Shown here: one piece after another, positions 35,661 through 46,083 of the stretch | Position numbering within the stretch: position 1 is the stretch's first letter | Layout of the letters: each line of letters starts with the position of its first letter | Assembly: GCA_030142905.1 (NCBI GenBank) | Contig: JASJOG010000035.1 | Location: 124,001-188,000 of the forward strand | DNA: 64,000 nucleotides | Source of the DNA: Heliopora coerulea | Lineage: Eukaryota > Cnidaria > Anthozoa > Scleralcyonacea > Helioporidae | Direction: 5' to 3' | Program-made: the position numbers and the translations under genes | Notes under the pieces: generated by a model | Told to the model about the DNA's origin: nothing | Database searches by the model: none | The model's input: only the letters and a program-made list of their open reading frames with translations

Positions 35661-38021
35661 TCATTTGGACGACAGAGCGAACAGCTTGCCAACGACTACA
35701 TCCGTTTCGCAAGCAAGGTCAGACGTACTCGCCAACAACTCTGGTTCAACCACCGCTGCAAGGATTTTGGTCTCGTTCCCGCAGGACTTAGAATTAAGTC
35801 CCCGTTGAACACACAAGAGGCTATTCAGATCGTCAACTCCACCAGCAGACGACTGATCCGAGCGCGGATTAACGACTGCCACAGACGACTCAACTACTAC
35901 AAAAACCAACAGCAACGAAGACTGGACAAGCTGAGACAACTGGTACCAACAAACGTGAGTACCGACTTACTTTCTACTATACAAACCATTGCTGACAAAC
36001 GAGCTCTCAAAAACGAAACAGAATATCGAGCGAAATACCAACAGAAACTTGAACGATTACAACGCAGCAGAACACGTAAACGACAAAAGCATGACGATAA
36101 CTGGGTCAAGAATATTTCTTCGTGCCCTTTAGACGAAACTGAAACTCGATCACTATCCTACGGACTAAAACACTCTATAACACCCAAACATATACCGACT
36201 GAGGCGATTGTATCGAGTGTCGAGGCTGTCTTAGCTTCTCAAAGAGATTTGGCAGAGACAACGAAAGACGACATCAGGAGTAGGGTCGCCTCCACCGTAC
36301 AATCGGCCTCTATACGTGACACCAACTTGACGACAGTCGAAAAACAAGCACTCAAACGACTAAGACATGACGAAAACATTGTTATACTACCAGCAGACAA
36401 AGGACGCGTTACTGTTGTTATGGACAAGACCGATTACTACGACAAAATGGACGAACTAGTTAACGACAAACAGACCTACGAACTACTTAAACGAGACCCT
36501 GCACCATCACTTCAACGAAAACTTAACAACGAAATTTTCTCAATGAGAAAAACTAACACGATCAGTCAACAAACTTACAATCGACTCAGGTGTTCGGTAC
36601 CGCGATCACCAAAGCTGTACGGACTACCGAAACTTCACAAGCCACAAATACCCATGCGACCTATAGTTTTGTTCTGTGGGTCGCCTACTTACGAACTTTC
36701 CAAATACTTAACAACCGTACTGCAACCACTAACCAACAAGTCACAACATAGACTACAATCGACTGAAACCTTCATCAACAATCTCAAAGCAGTACAAATA
36801 CCACACAACCACAAACTAGTGTCTTTTCACGTGAAATCACTGTTTACCAGTATTCTGCTTCAATTGGCGCTAGAATGTACCAAAACTGCCATCAACGAAT
36901 TTACTGACGCACTTCCTTTACCCACAGGGGACATCGTGGAACTACTGGAACTTTGCCTCACATCAACTTACTTTCAATACAACGGTAAACACTACAAACA
37001 GTTACATGGCACAGCAATGGGCTCACCCGTTTCTGTTGTGGTTGCTGAAATTGTAATGCAATCCATAGAGGAACGAGCTCTTGCAACTTACAAACACACG
37101 TTACCTTTTTGGTTTCGTTACGTTGACGACACGATTACTGCACTACCCGAAGACGAGATTGACGAGTTTCACAAACACATTAACGAACAGAACAGTCACA
37201 TACAATTTACCAAAGAGATTGAAGGACACGGAGCTATCCCGTTCCTAGACTGTTTGGTAAGTCGTGACAATAACAAACTACAGACCACTGTCTACAGGAA
37301 ACCAACGCATACTGACAGACTACTGGACCAATCATCGTACAATCCAACCTCACACAAAGCTACCACCATCAAAGCATTGACGAGACGTGCACAACTCATT
37401 TGTAACTCACCCGACGCTCTACGCCAAGAAAATGACTATTTACAATACGTTTTCCACAAAAACAACTATAACTCGGACTTCATCAAACTTAACACTTACA
37501 AAGGCAATGAACGCGATGAAAACAACAGTCCGACAACAACTACAGCAACGATACCCTACATAAAAGGTACGTCTGAGATTATCTCGCGTATCTTACGACC
37601 ATACAACATACGAGTAGCGCACAAACCGATCACAACTTTACGACATGTACTGACTAACGTTAAGGACAGAGAACAACCACACGAAAGACAAGGTGCAGTT
37701 TACAAAATTAGTTGCTCCGACTGCCAAGCCACTTATATAGGTGAGACTAGCAGAAACTTAAATATACGACTCACAGAACACAAACGAGCGGCAAAAAACG
37801 GAGACAAAACCAACCACATTGCCGAACACCACCGACAAACCAAACACAACATTGACTGGGAATCGGCAAAATGCATTACGTACAGCACCAACTACAAACA
37901 GCGACTCACACTAGAAAGCTGGTATACGAACTTAGAACAAAATCCATTAAACCGATCACAACAATTACCGGGACCTTACAAACGACTAATTCACAAAGTC
38001 AAACGTGCGAGCAGCCAATAG
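35661..38021 (+). CDS. Penelope-like reverse transcriptase with GIY-YIG endonuclease
   Basis: Open frame from just after the TGA at 35658 to the stop at 38021. No ATG lies near the start; coding-like sequence continues upstream of the first alternative start (TTG 35805), so the 5' end is probably truncated. In order: N-terminal Penelope region, V-I-L-P-A-D-K-G-R motif, K-L-Y-G-L-P-K-L-H-K, RT motif A (36819-36845), motif B G-T-A-M-G-S-P-V-S (near 37010-37040), motif C Y-V-D-D at 37119-37130, the F-L-D motif, and a C-terminal GIY-YIG domain (about 37692-37940) with Y-K-I-S-C-x-x-C and Y-I-G-E-T, as in canonical Penelope elements. Oddity: RT motif A reads S-F-H-V-K-S-L-F-T, with His (36828-36830) where the family has catalytic Asp, so this copy is probably inactive in reverse transcription. 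Confidence 0.93.
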   Translation, partial: SFGRQSEQLANDYIRFASKVRRTRQQLWFNHRCKDFGLVPAGLRIKSPLNTQEAIQIVNSTSRRLIRARINDCHRRLNYYKNQQQRRLDKLRQLVPTNVSTDLLSTIQTIADKRALKNETEYRAKYQQKLERLQRSRTRKRQKHDDNWVKNISSCPLDETETRSLSYGLKHSITPKHIPTEAIVSSVEAVLASQRDLAETTKDDIRSRVASTVQSASIRDTNLTTVEKQALKRLRHDENIVILPADKGRVTVVMDKTDYYDKMDELVNDKQTYELLKRDPAPSLQRKLNNEIFSMRKTNTISQQTYNRLRCSVPRSPKLYGLPKLHKPQIPMRPIVLFCGSPTYELSKYLTTVLQPLTNKSQHRLQSTETFINNLKAVQIPHNHKLVSFHVKSLFTSILLQLALECTKTAINEFTDALPLPTGDIVELLELCLTSTYFQYNGKHYKQLHGTAMGSPVSVVVAEIVMQSIEERALATYKHTLPFWFRYVDDTITALPEDEIDEFHKHINEQNSHIQFTKEIEGHGAIPFLDCLVSRDNNKLQTTVYRKPTHTDRLLDQSSYNPTSHKATTIKALTRRAQLICNSPDALRQENDYLQYVFHKNNYNSDFIKLNTYKGNERDENNSPTTTTATIPYIKGTSEIISRILRPYNIRVAHKPITTLRHVLTNVKDREQPHERQGAVYKISCSDCQATYIGETSRNLNIRLTEHKRAAKNGDKTNHIAEHHRQTKHNIDWESAKCITYSTNYKQRLTLESWYTNLEQNPLNRSQQLPGPYKRLIHKVKRASSQ

Positions 38022-38175
38022 ACTTACACATCGACAAACTGATAATTAACGCCTACACAACCACACCCATTGTTTCTCACCAACTATCACACCTCCATGA
38101 CTAATACGACCGCCCACTTATCACGCACGAGCCAGATACAAATACAGGCGAACCTGACATTTACTTTCCTTTTGA

Positions 38176-38213
38176 CTCTGAAGATGACCGCCGCTAAGGC
38201 TGTCGAAACGTCA
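38176..38213 (+). other. Hammerhead-like motif at the Penelope 3' end
   Basis: The core CTGAAGA (38178-38184) is followed by a potential stem (GAC-GCC ... GGC-GTC) and GAAAC-GTC, the order of hammerhead ribozyme boxes. Hammerhead ribozymes are known in Penelope-like elements. Against it, the first stem II pair after CTGANGA would be U opposite C, so activity is doubtful. Confidence 0.45.
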
Positions 38214-38317
38214 GTCACTTCAACCAACAGTCTTTCTCAAGACTACATTAACCTGGACGATCAACTTCCTCAAACATGTCACTTGTATTTTCATTAACTT
38301 CTCTAACTCGATGATTG

Positions 38318-38856
38318 CAGTGGCGTAGCCAGGAAGGAAATGTTACATGGGCACAACATGGGCTTAGGTGTCAACATTTCCTGGTAGTTTTTTAGTTATA
38401 ACACTGCTAGCAAGAGGCACGCCCACTGCCGCACGCCCCTCAAGATATTTTGCAGTACTTAAACCCAATAACACTTCTGTACTAACTGCTACTAGTACTG
38501 TGCTTCCTCTGGCTTCTCAACATCACTCCTAGGCTCACTTGACTCGGGTTCGGTGTTACCACTTTCTGTCCTCTTTTCGGATTCAATTCACAGCAATCGA
38601 ACGACAATTGCTGTGCCGCATTAGCGCCCACTGACACATGCTTTAGCGGTGACAGTCAAAAACATTGTTTTTACTTCATCTTACAAGGATATATTTTTAG
38701 GAAATATTCAACATTTACGTGGAAATTAAACTAATACTTGGACTTTAGGTAAACAGAATAATTATATTTAATCCTTGTAGTGACTATACTCTATACTTTG
38801 CCAAATGTAAGCTAGATTTGTCAGCAATATTTCACCCGGGTGTAGCTACGACACTG
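38318..38856. mobile_element. hAT-like non-autonomous DNA transposon
   Basis: 539 bp with terminal inverted repeats CAGTGGCGTAGCCAGG (left) and CAGTGTCGTAGCTACA (right, read inward). It is flanked by near-identical 8 bp sequences (GATGATTG and ATTGATTG; 6 of 8 match), consistent with a hAT-type 8 bp target duplication. No transposase frame. It ends 301 bp before the MLST8 start codon. Confidence 0.65.
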
Positions 38857-39157
38857 ATTGATTGACGAAAGGAACCTTGCTGTGCCGTCAAAATTCTGAA
38901 TATCTTAAGGACGATGTGAAGTGATGTGAAGAAAGGCAGTAAACTCAGTTCTTTATCACTTCAAGAGTTCTACAAGTTTCTCTTTAAACAATCTTTTCAA
39001 CCGTTTCATACACACCTAGGAAGATCACTGACAGGTTGACAGCCAGCTGTTAGTATCGATCAGCGGTTATACAAAAAAAAAATGAAAAATCACTTGACTC
39101 GGTCAATATGGTGAGGATTAAAGAACTTATTTGTCTTTTCTAAGCAGTGCTTGAACC

Positions 39158-42100
39158 ATGAGTGGACGAGATGATAGTGGAGAACAAGTTATTCTAGCCA
39201 CTGCTGGTTATGACCATGCTATACGTTTCTGGCAAGCGCACAATGGCGTTTGTCATCGAACTGTTCAACATGGCGACTCCATATCCTTTGATGTGGTAAA
39301 CCTTGCTCATTAAGCTAGGTTATGTGAAAACGCATGGCTTTCACCTGAAGGTAGCTAAGTAACATATGCATTTTGCTAAGTATTAAAATATATCTTAAGC
39401 TTTAGTCTGAAAATGGATTGTTGATATGGTTGACGATTTCCACGAACAATGAGAGAGAACGGACTCTTATAAAAAGCCATATACTAATACACTGACGCTT
39501 ACCCTTAACCTAAATCACGACCCTATGTACACAAAAATTAACGTAACTCTGTCTCTTCTACCTGAGGATCCCCATCCCTGAATATCTCAGTTTCTTATAA
39601 TTGACCCGAAGCTGTGAAGTCCAGTCACCATCAACAATCACAGTGAGGGGTTACTGCGTTTGTCCTCCGTCTTGAATGAAAATTTTCTGATAAGATTGTT
39701 TGGTTCTGTATTTAATCCTTTAATTTAACATGGGATTTCTTATGAGGACGTAAAGAGATATGTTATTCTGTTGTTGTGCATAATATGTGTGATATTTTTT
39801 TTCTACTGATACTGATCACTTGCAAGTTGTTTCTTCAAAAGACAGCTGATCATTCCAAAAACTGATATTAGTGTTAAATGTACATTTAACAAGATAGTTT
39901 GAAAACGTGAAGAATGCTGTACCTTGACAATAGTTTACCAGGTTAACAACATGGCAATCACACCAGACCGACGATTACTGGCTGCTGCAGGTAAAAAGAA
40001 AAGGATAAATCTGATATAATTAACAGAATCACTAATTTTTTTCACTTTGCATGCATTCAAGTGAGTTTATGTTAAAATGATAAAAGATTTGCAGCTGCAT
40101 GGTGAAAACTTTGGTGAAACCAAATAAACTGATTCACAGTCAAGCTTTCATCTTATCAACTAATGACTTCATCATAGCTCTGAATCTCTTTGAAAATGTT
40201 CTGGCATTTACTGAAATGCTTCATGTTGACACTGATAAGCCTAACACATTGTGGCCAGATAGATTAATCTTAATTGATTACATGTTTTTCTAATCTTTTT
40301 TCAGGATACCAGCAGATCAGAATGTATGACATAAACTCAAATAATGCAAACCCAGTACGTAGCTACATATGTCTAAATGATTATTTTAACACTGAATAAT
40401 TTTTCTATTTAACAATTAGATTATTCACTCTCGATTTCTATGAGGTGATAGTTGATGAGGGCAAAGCCTGAGTCAACTATCACCTCATAGAAATCAAGAG
40501 CAAATAATCTAATTGTTTTAGTAGAAACAGACTTTGCAAAGAACATTTTTCGTCTTCTCTGAGATTGCACTTTCAAGTAAGCATTCTATTTCATCTTCAG
40601 AAACTTCACAAAAACAAGAGACAGAAGCCATTTTGGCTACTCGCTATCTATTGACGAATAGATAGCGAGTAGTGTAGCCAATCAGAATGCAGCATTTGCA
40701 GTAGTACTTGACTAAGTTTCTACTAAAACCAAATAGCTGCTGACAATGTCAAAAGATAAAACATATTGAGCATGCAACTGAAAATGAGAGAAATATCTGT
40801 TTAGAGGTGCTATAATTATTCAAGTTTATTCCAAAGTTGTTGTGAAAGCTAAACTAACTTCTATTTTCACTTAATATTTTTTACTTGCATTTTCCATACA
40901 GTCCAAAAATTATACATTATACATTTGGTTTATTTTAACATGAAGTAACAGGCTACAAACCAATGTAATTGAGTGTAAGAAACTGGTGAAGTAATTAACC
41001 TGGTCATTTTAGACTTGACCAAGTTTCATCAAAACTGTTTCATTTAAAATTTGCTAGCATTTGTAGTACCTCAGCAATTTAAATTTCATCTGTTGGAATT
41101 TATAGACTTCAATTTTCACAATACATTCAAGATTTCAATATATTTCTCTTCCCAGGTTGTTAAGTATGATGGAATTTCCAAGAATGTCACATCAGTTGGT
41201 TTCCATGAAGATGGAAAGTGGATGTTCAGTGGAGGAGAGGACTATTCAGCCAGGATATGGGATTTACGGTCAAGAAACTTGCAGTGCCAACGTGTTTTCC
41301 AAGTCAAGGCTGCAGTGAACTGTGTCAGTCTTCATCCAAATCAAGTAAGAACAGCCAAGTCTGATTTTAAATCTGACAAATAAGATACAATCTGATGTTA
41401 GAATTACAAGTTTATTTTTTACATTAACTGAGTATATAATTTTATACATATTATGGTTTTAGGGTGAACTGATTGTTGGGGATCATAGTGGAGCCATTCA
41501 TGTTTGGGACTTAAGAACTGATCACAATGAACCATTAGTAAGTCACTAAATTTCTGAAACCAATAGAAAGTAGCAGATTTGTTGCATGAGTGGAGTCCCA
41601 TACTTGTAGTTATTCAGGACAGTAATACCTGTCAAAATAACAGTTACTAAGGTAATTACTGAAAAAGCTCTACAGAAATCAATTAAACATATTTTGAACA
41701 TTTCAAATTGAAAAGTAACAGTTATCCCCAAACATACTCTATTTCTTTTGTTATCAAGATCCCAGAAGCTGATACAGCTATCCTGTCTCTGAGTATTGAC
41801 AGAGATGGAACATATATGGCTGCAATCAACAACCAGGTACCTTGCATTCCAAAGCTTTCAATACCTCAGGCAACATATGTTTATCAATCAATCAGTTGAC
41901 TGTCCAACCTCTGTCAATTAGCAAATTAATCAGTTCACATGTCAAGTGATTCGATGCTTTGAAAGATTTTGGTTTCAAGTTTTCTTGAAACTTGCCGATG
42001 GCTTACATGATTAACCCTCAAATCTCCTGACATGTCCCTAGGCTCAATGAAATCATTTGCTATTAGCCAGAATAAAATTCAAAAGGACCACAACTGGGAT

Positions 42101-44223
42101 GAGAAGATGTTGGCAACATAGAAAGTAATGACTCAGGTTAACTTGGTAGTTAGCTACCTTAGCAACCCAAGGCCAAATGGCTATCAATGTCCCAGAAAAT
42201 TAAAAGCTCACCTTGCTGTGTTTGAGTATTTCCAGTCATGCAATGTACTTTTTTGTCCAATTCTTTTTTGTCCAATTCTTTTCATTGTTATTTCTTTCTG
42301 GGCTAGATATTTCCAGGTGTCTGCACCACATTAAAATAATGCCTCTGGATTTCCTTGTTTATCTTGTTTTAAAATAAATTAATTAGTTTGGTGCAACAGG
42401 CAGTTGCAGAAAGATTTCTTAAGGTGATTTAAGCATTAAAATTAAAGTTTCAGCAAGGATAATGGATTATCCTTTTTTTGTTTTCTTATACAGGGTAATT
42501 GTTATGTATGGAGTTTGGCTTCTGGCACGGCAAATGAGCCCACGGTGCTACGACCCAGGACTAAACTAATGAATGCGCATGAGAAGGCTGGGCTCAAGTG
42601 TCTCTTCAGTCCGGACTCTTGGTAAGACAATTGTCCCATTACAATATAGTTCCCAACTAAAGTGAATTGCTTAACTAGGGGTTTTAAAAAAGGCTGATTA
42701 ATGGCAATAGGATGTCTGTGTGAGAAGGGTTGCCGATCGTCTTTCTTTTTTCTGTTCAAAATTTTGTTTAAACATGACCTTTTATCTTTAACTAATTCAT
42801 CATATACAACTTATCGCCAAGTGTAGCTTAGCTTAGCTAACCAAAGAGTGTATATAACACTGTTTGTTCGTGTTTTCATGTCGCACCAGCCTTTTACACG
42901 CGAAAAAACGAACAATTTATTGAAAAGTGCATCAGCGCTGTTTTGAACTTTTCCGTCAGGTCCGATTCAGGATATGTTCTCACTGCTGGTTCTCAGTTTA
43001 ACAGTCTCGCGACCCGAGCTGTCCCCTGACGAGTAAAATCGTCCGTCGTCATTGAAAGTAAAATAATGGAGTATTCGTCTTCAGTCGGAAAAAGGTTGAC
43101 AAACTGCGAACGAGGTGTTTAAGACAAGTAACAAGCTTGACAACTTCATCGGGTTTATGTCGAGTTCCAATGACTAATAGTGTTTACGTCGCAAGTCAAA
43201 AAGCTACCACAAGCTTGTGGCCGCTTGATGAAGTAATTATATGGTTACAACGTGTTGACTGTCGGGAAGAAAAGCATTCCAAAAACAGTTGAGCATTTCG
43301 TAGAACTCCAGACATAATTTTGAACTTTGTCAAATAAATCTGACCAAGACCAAATTAAGGGAGCGCTCAATAATTACGGCTGGTTGGGGCTCGCCTGGTG
43401 AAAACTGCTAGAATAAGCGAAACAGTGAACTTTTGCCAAATTTGTGGTGTAGATAATCCTTTCCTTGTTTCTTCAAGTTTGCTCGCTACCACGTCAGCTG
43501 ATCAAACTATTAAGATATGGCAAACAAGTGATTTCACGTTGAAATCAACATTAAAAGAGCCCCAGCAACGTTGGGTGTGGGACTGCGCCTTCTCAGAAGA
43601 CTCTCAATATCTTGTAACAGGTAAGAACTTCATAAGACGCTTCCCAAACAAACTTGGAACGATGTTGTGCTCGCAACCGTTTCTGGTAATAAAAGTGTGG
43701 CAGAGAAAAGTATGAACTAATTACAGTCAACGAATGTACACCTTGCGCTAAAATAGTAAGTTTTTGTAACAGGACATTATGTGGTTGGTGACATAGTTCA
43801 TTCGGAAACTGGAGTGTAATAACATCAATATTTATGCCCCAGGTGTGTGACACTGCTATTTGGATCCTTATTCTGGTCCATAATTATTACATGGCTGAGT
43901 TTGTTGTCCATACGTAAAGGGACCCTACGGTAATTGATTGCTGAGGTGTCCATATCTTGCTTTACAGTCTTCCCGAACCACACCGTTGATCATGAGACGT
44001 CGTTGTTCGTCAATTGTTTAGTCCACGTTACCTGAAAACTTGTGAGATTTGACTGGGTGCAGGAAGATTTTTTTGATAACGTTCTGAGTACTTTCTGCTC
44101 GTTTTAGTGTCATCGGATTGTAACGCCAGACTTTGGAGTTTAGAACAAGAAGAAGTGGTTCGCAAGTATCAGGGTCACCAAAAGGCTTTAGTGTCCCTCG
44201 CCTTCAAAGACGTTCAAGCATAA
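39158..44223 (+). CDS. MLST8: mLST8 (G-beta-L), TOR complex WD40 subunit
   Basis: Nine exons: 39158-39280, 39939-39990, 40305-40354, 41156-41344, 41463-41537, 41759-41836, 42494-42621, 43478-43620, 44108-44223; 954 nt, 317 aa (human 326), phases continuous. It is a seven-bladed WD40 propeller that binds and stabilises the mTOR kinase domain in TORC1 and TORC2. Recognised by [44 protein letters not shown] and the closing G-H-Q-K-A. The first intron (39281-39938) is AT-AC with U12-type signals; joining it this way gives H-G-D-S-Q-V-N, as in vertebrates, whereas reading on to the nearest GT donor (39296) replaces that conserved Gln with four unrelated residues. The other introns are GT-AG. Convergent with the ATF7IP-like gene. 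Confidence 0.95.
39281..39938 (+). other. U12-type AT-AC intron of MLST8
   Basis: The 5' splice site ATATCCTTT is the U12 consensus for AT-AC introns. The branch-site candidate TACCTTGAC (39920-39928) matches TTCCTTRAC at 8 of 9 positions and lies about 11 nt before the 3' end TTTAC at 39938. Splicing here restores the conserved protein reading. Confidence 0.88.
40410..40735. mobile_element. Nested-hairpin insertion in MLST8 intron 3
   Basis: Three hairpins in series: AATTAGATTATT...GGTGATAGTTGA paired with its complement (40410-40457 with 40471-40518); TTTTAGTAGAAAC (about 40516) paired with GTTTCTACTAAAA (about 40730); and, inside the latter, GCTACTCGCTATCTATT paired around 40636-40676. 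The layout suggests a composite MITE or two nested ones. No coding capacity. Confidence 0.65.
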
Positions 44224-46083
44224 GTTTTATAAAAACTGATACTCCTGATTCTTAATCCTAACGCCGAAGGCCCTTGTCTCAACGTCTGAGATTACGCCGT
44301 GCCGAATGTCTTGAATAAGTAAACATTTCTAAGAAATCCATTTAGAAAATCTAGGACTTTTTTAAATTTTTCGTAAGCTTGTTAATGCTTAGCATGTAAT
44401 GTACAACAGGATACAACAACAGAGTGTTTTCTTTTGACACGATTGCCGCGTGTTGGTGTTCCTTCACAAAAGATTTTTGATCATAATCTTTTGTTAGGCA
44501 CACAAACTTGACGGTAATGCCTTTTGTTAGTTGAGTCTCTGAGGATTGAGTGAAAACGCTCTGTTGGATTCTACCAATTTCTAGTAAATATAAACGTCAA
44601 GATTATAAGAAAAGCCGGCGTACCCGACATTATGGAAAAGATCTGTGACAAGTCGGAGTGATCATTGATATTCTGAAAGTGATTTTAAATACCAGCCGTG
44701 GTATGTGGTGTTGACATTTTCTATAGCACATCGCATCATGCCAGGCTACCGAACTGGAAGACACCCAGCGTAAGTCACAACTTAAGCTGCAAGTCAATCT
44801 GAGGCTTCCTGTGTGCCATTCACGGTGTCATGAAAAACGTCACGTTTATAACATCAATAAAAAATAAAATAATCTTTCATCGTTAGATCCGTACATAAAT
44901 GGAGCATCAGTAAGTCGCCAACAGTGAGAAAATTGGGGGTGGGAAAGACTATATTACAATTTACAAAGACAACTGTTTATTTTACATCAACTTCCACCTT
45001 CGCGTTTTTAACAGTGCAAAGGTCGAAACAGCAAAAAAAAAACGTGGGTAAAATTCCCACGGATAAAACAAAAACCGCCAAGATAAACCTTCGCTATGTC
45101 TCCTCAACGTTTCGTTTTATTTTCTTGTACCTTTGAAGCTTCTTCAAAGAAGAGAAGCGCAGGATGAGTATGATGCTTGTTCTCCGAAGTGAGACGAAAG
45201 TTTTCAGGAAATAAATCTGCTGTATTTGTCTCCTCATCTTCAGTGGTAAGCTATTGATGAAGTAGCTCGGAGGTTTATTAGCTCCATGTCCAGCAACAAA
45301 ATTACACGAGGAAAAAATTGCTTTCCCACAAAGATGTCCCAATTGGGTGAATTTTTCCAAAGTGAGAGAGTTTCAACAAAGTGCACGTTTCACACGCTGG
45401 AAAGTCAATAGTACACGCCTTCTGGTCATTACACTGTAGGTCTCCATTACACCAAGTGGATCCCAACTTGTCTCACCATTCTTTAATGACTGTTATTTTC
45501 TCTCCTTACCACTTGACTATGCACCAAGCCTAAAGCGCATGGCTAACACGAACCAAAACTTCTCGAAATGAGAAGATAAATCCCAAAAAATTCGACTTTT
45601 TATCTTACATGAATACCAAGAAGGTTCCGTTTCCATCACACATCTAAAATTGTTGTTGCACAGACTGCTGGTAAATTACTTTGAAGATGCTTGGAAAATT
45701 CTGTCGATAACTCGAGTGAAATCAGAGCCCGTGAAGATCGATTGAATCGACCTTAGCGGAGTTTCCAAGAAGGGAAACCCCAAATTCCTCGACGCAAGTC
45801 GTTATTTCAAACTTAGAAAAAAAAAGTAAGTGGATTTTATTCACCCACTTTGATACTGGATTTCAAGGATGAAAATGATTTTCGTTAGTCCAGATATAAA
45901 AATAAGAAACCAGCACACAATTGCTGCCTCGTGATATCACCAAGCGGAAAAAGTGGAAAAAAAAACATTCGCTTCAAATTACGCCATTGGTTCCTGTTCT
46001 TTGGTCTCTGGTATACTTCATCCTAATTGTTGGTTGACTTCGTTCTTCTGTCTTTTTCATCACTTCAGGCACAACCTTGCTTT
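44224..46083. other. Convergent 3' region between MLST8 and the ATF7IP-like gene
   Basis: It holds both 3' UTRs. A minus-strand AATAAA lies at 45841-45836, about 240 bp past the ATF7IP-like stop. Short frames occur but none is recognisable. Confidence 0.5.
44856..44861 (+). promoter_or_regulatory. Candidate poly(A) signal for MLST8
   Basis: AATAAA about 630 bp past the MLST8 stop, followed by a second overlapping AATAAA. Positional assignment only. Confidence 0.35.

Larger units (their letters stand above)
35639..38282 (+). mobile_element. Penelope-like retroelement bounded by a 24 bp inverted repeat
   Basis: The element contains an intron-free RT plus GIY-YIG ORF and a ~260 bp 3' tail with a hammerhead-like motif. 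A perfect 24 bp inverted repeat bounds it: 35639-35662 (GTGACATGTTTGAGG...) is the reverse complement of 38259-38282. Penelope-like elements often carry terminal or inverted partial repeats, but I cannot tell the true 5' boundary. It is inserted between XPO6 and MLST8 in the sense orientation of both. Confidence 0.85.

Noticed and set aside
35661..38021. Penelope RT as a prokaryotic retron or group II intron protein
   Set aside because: Motif order, the F-H/D-V-x-S-L-F-T and Y-V-D-D motifs and the C-terminal GIY-YIG domain fit Penelope-like elements, and the genomic setting is eukaryotic.
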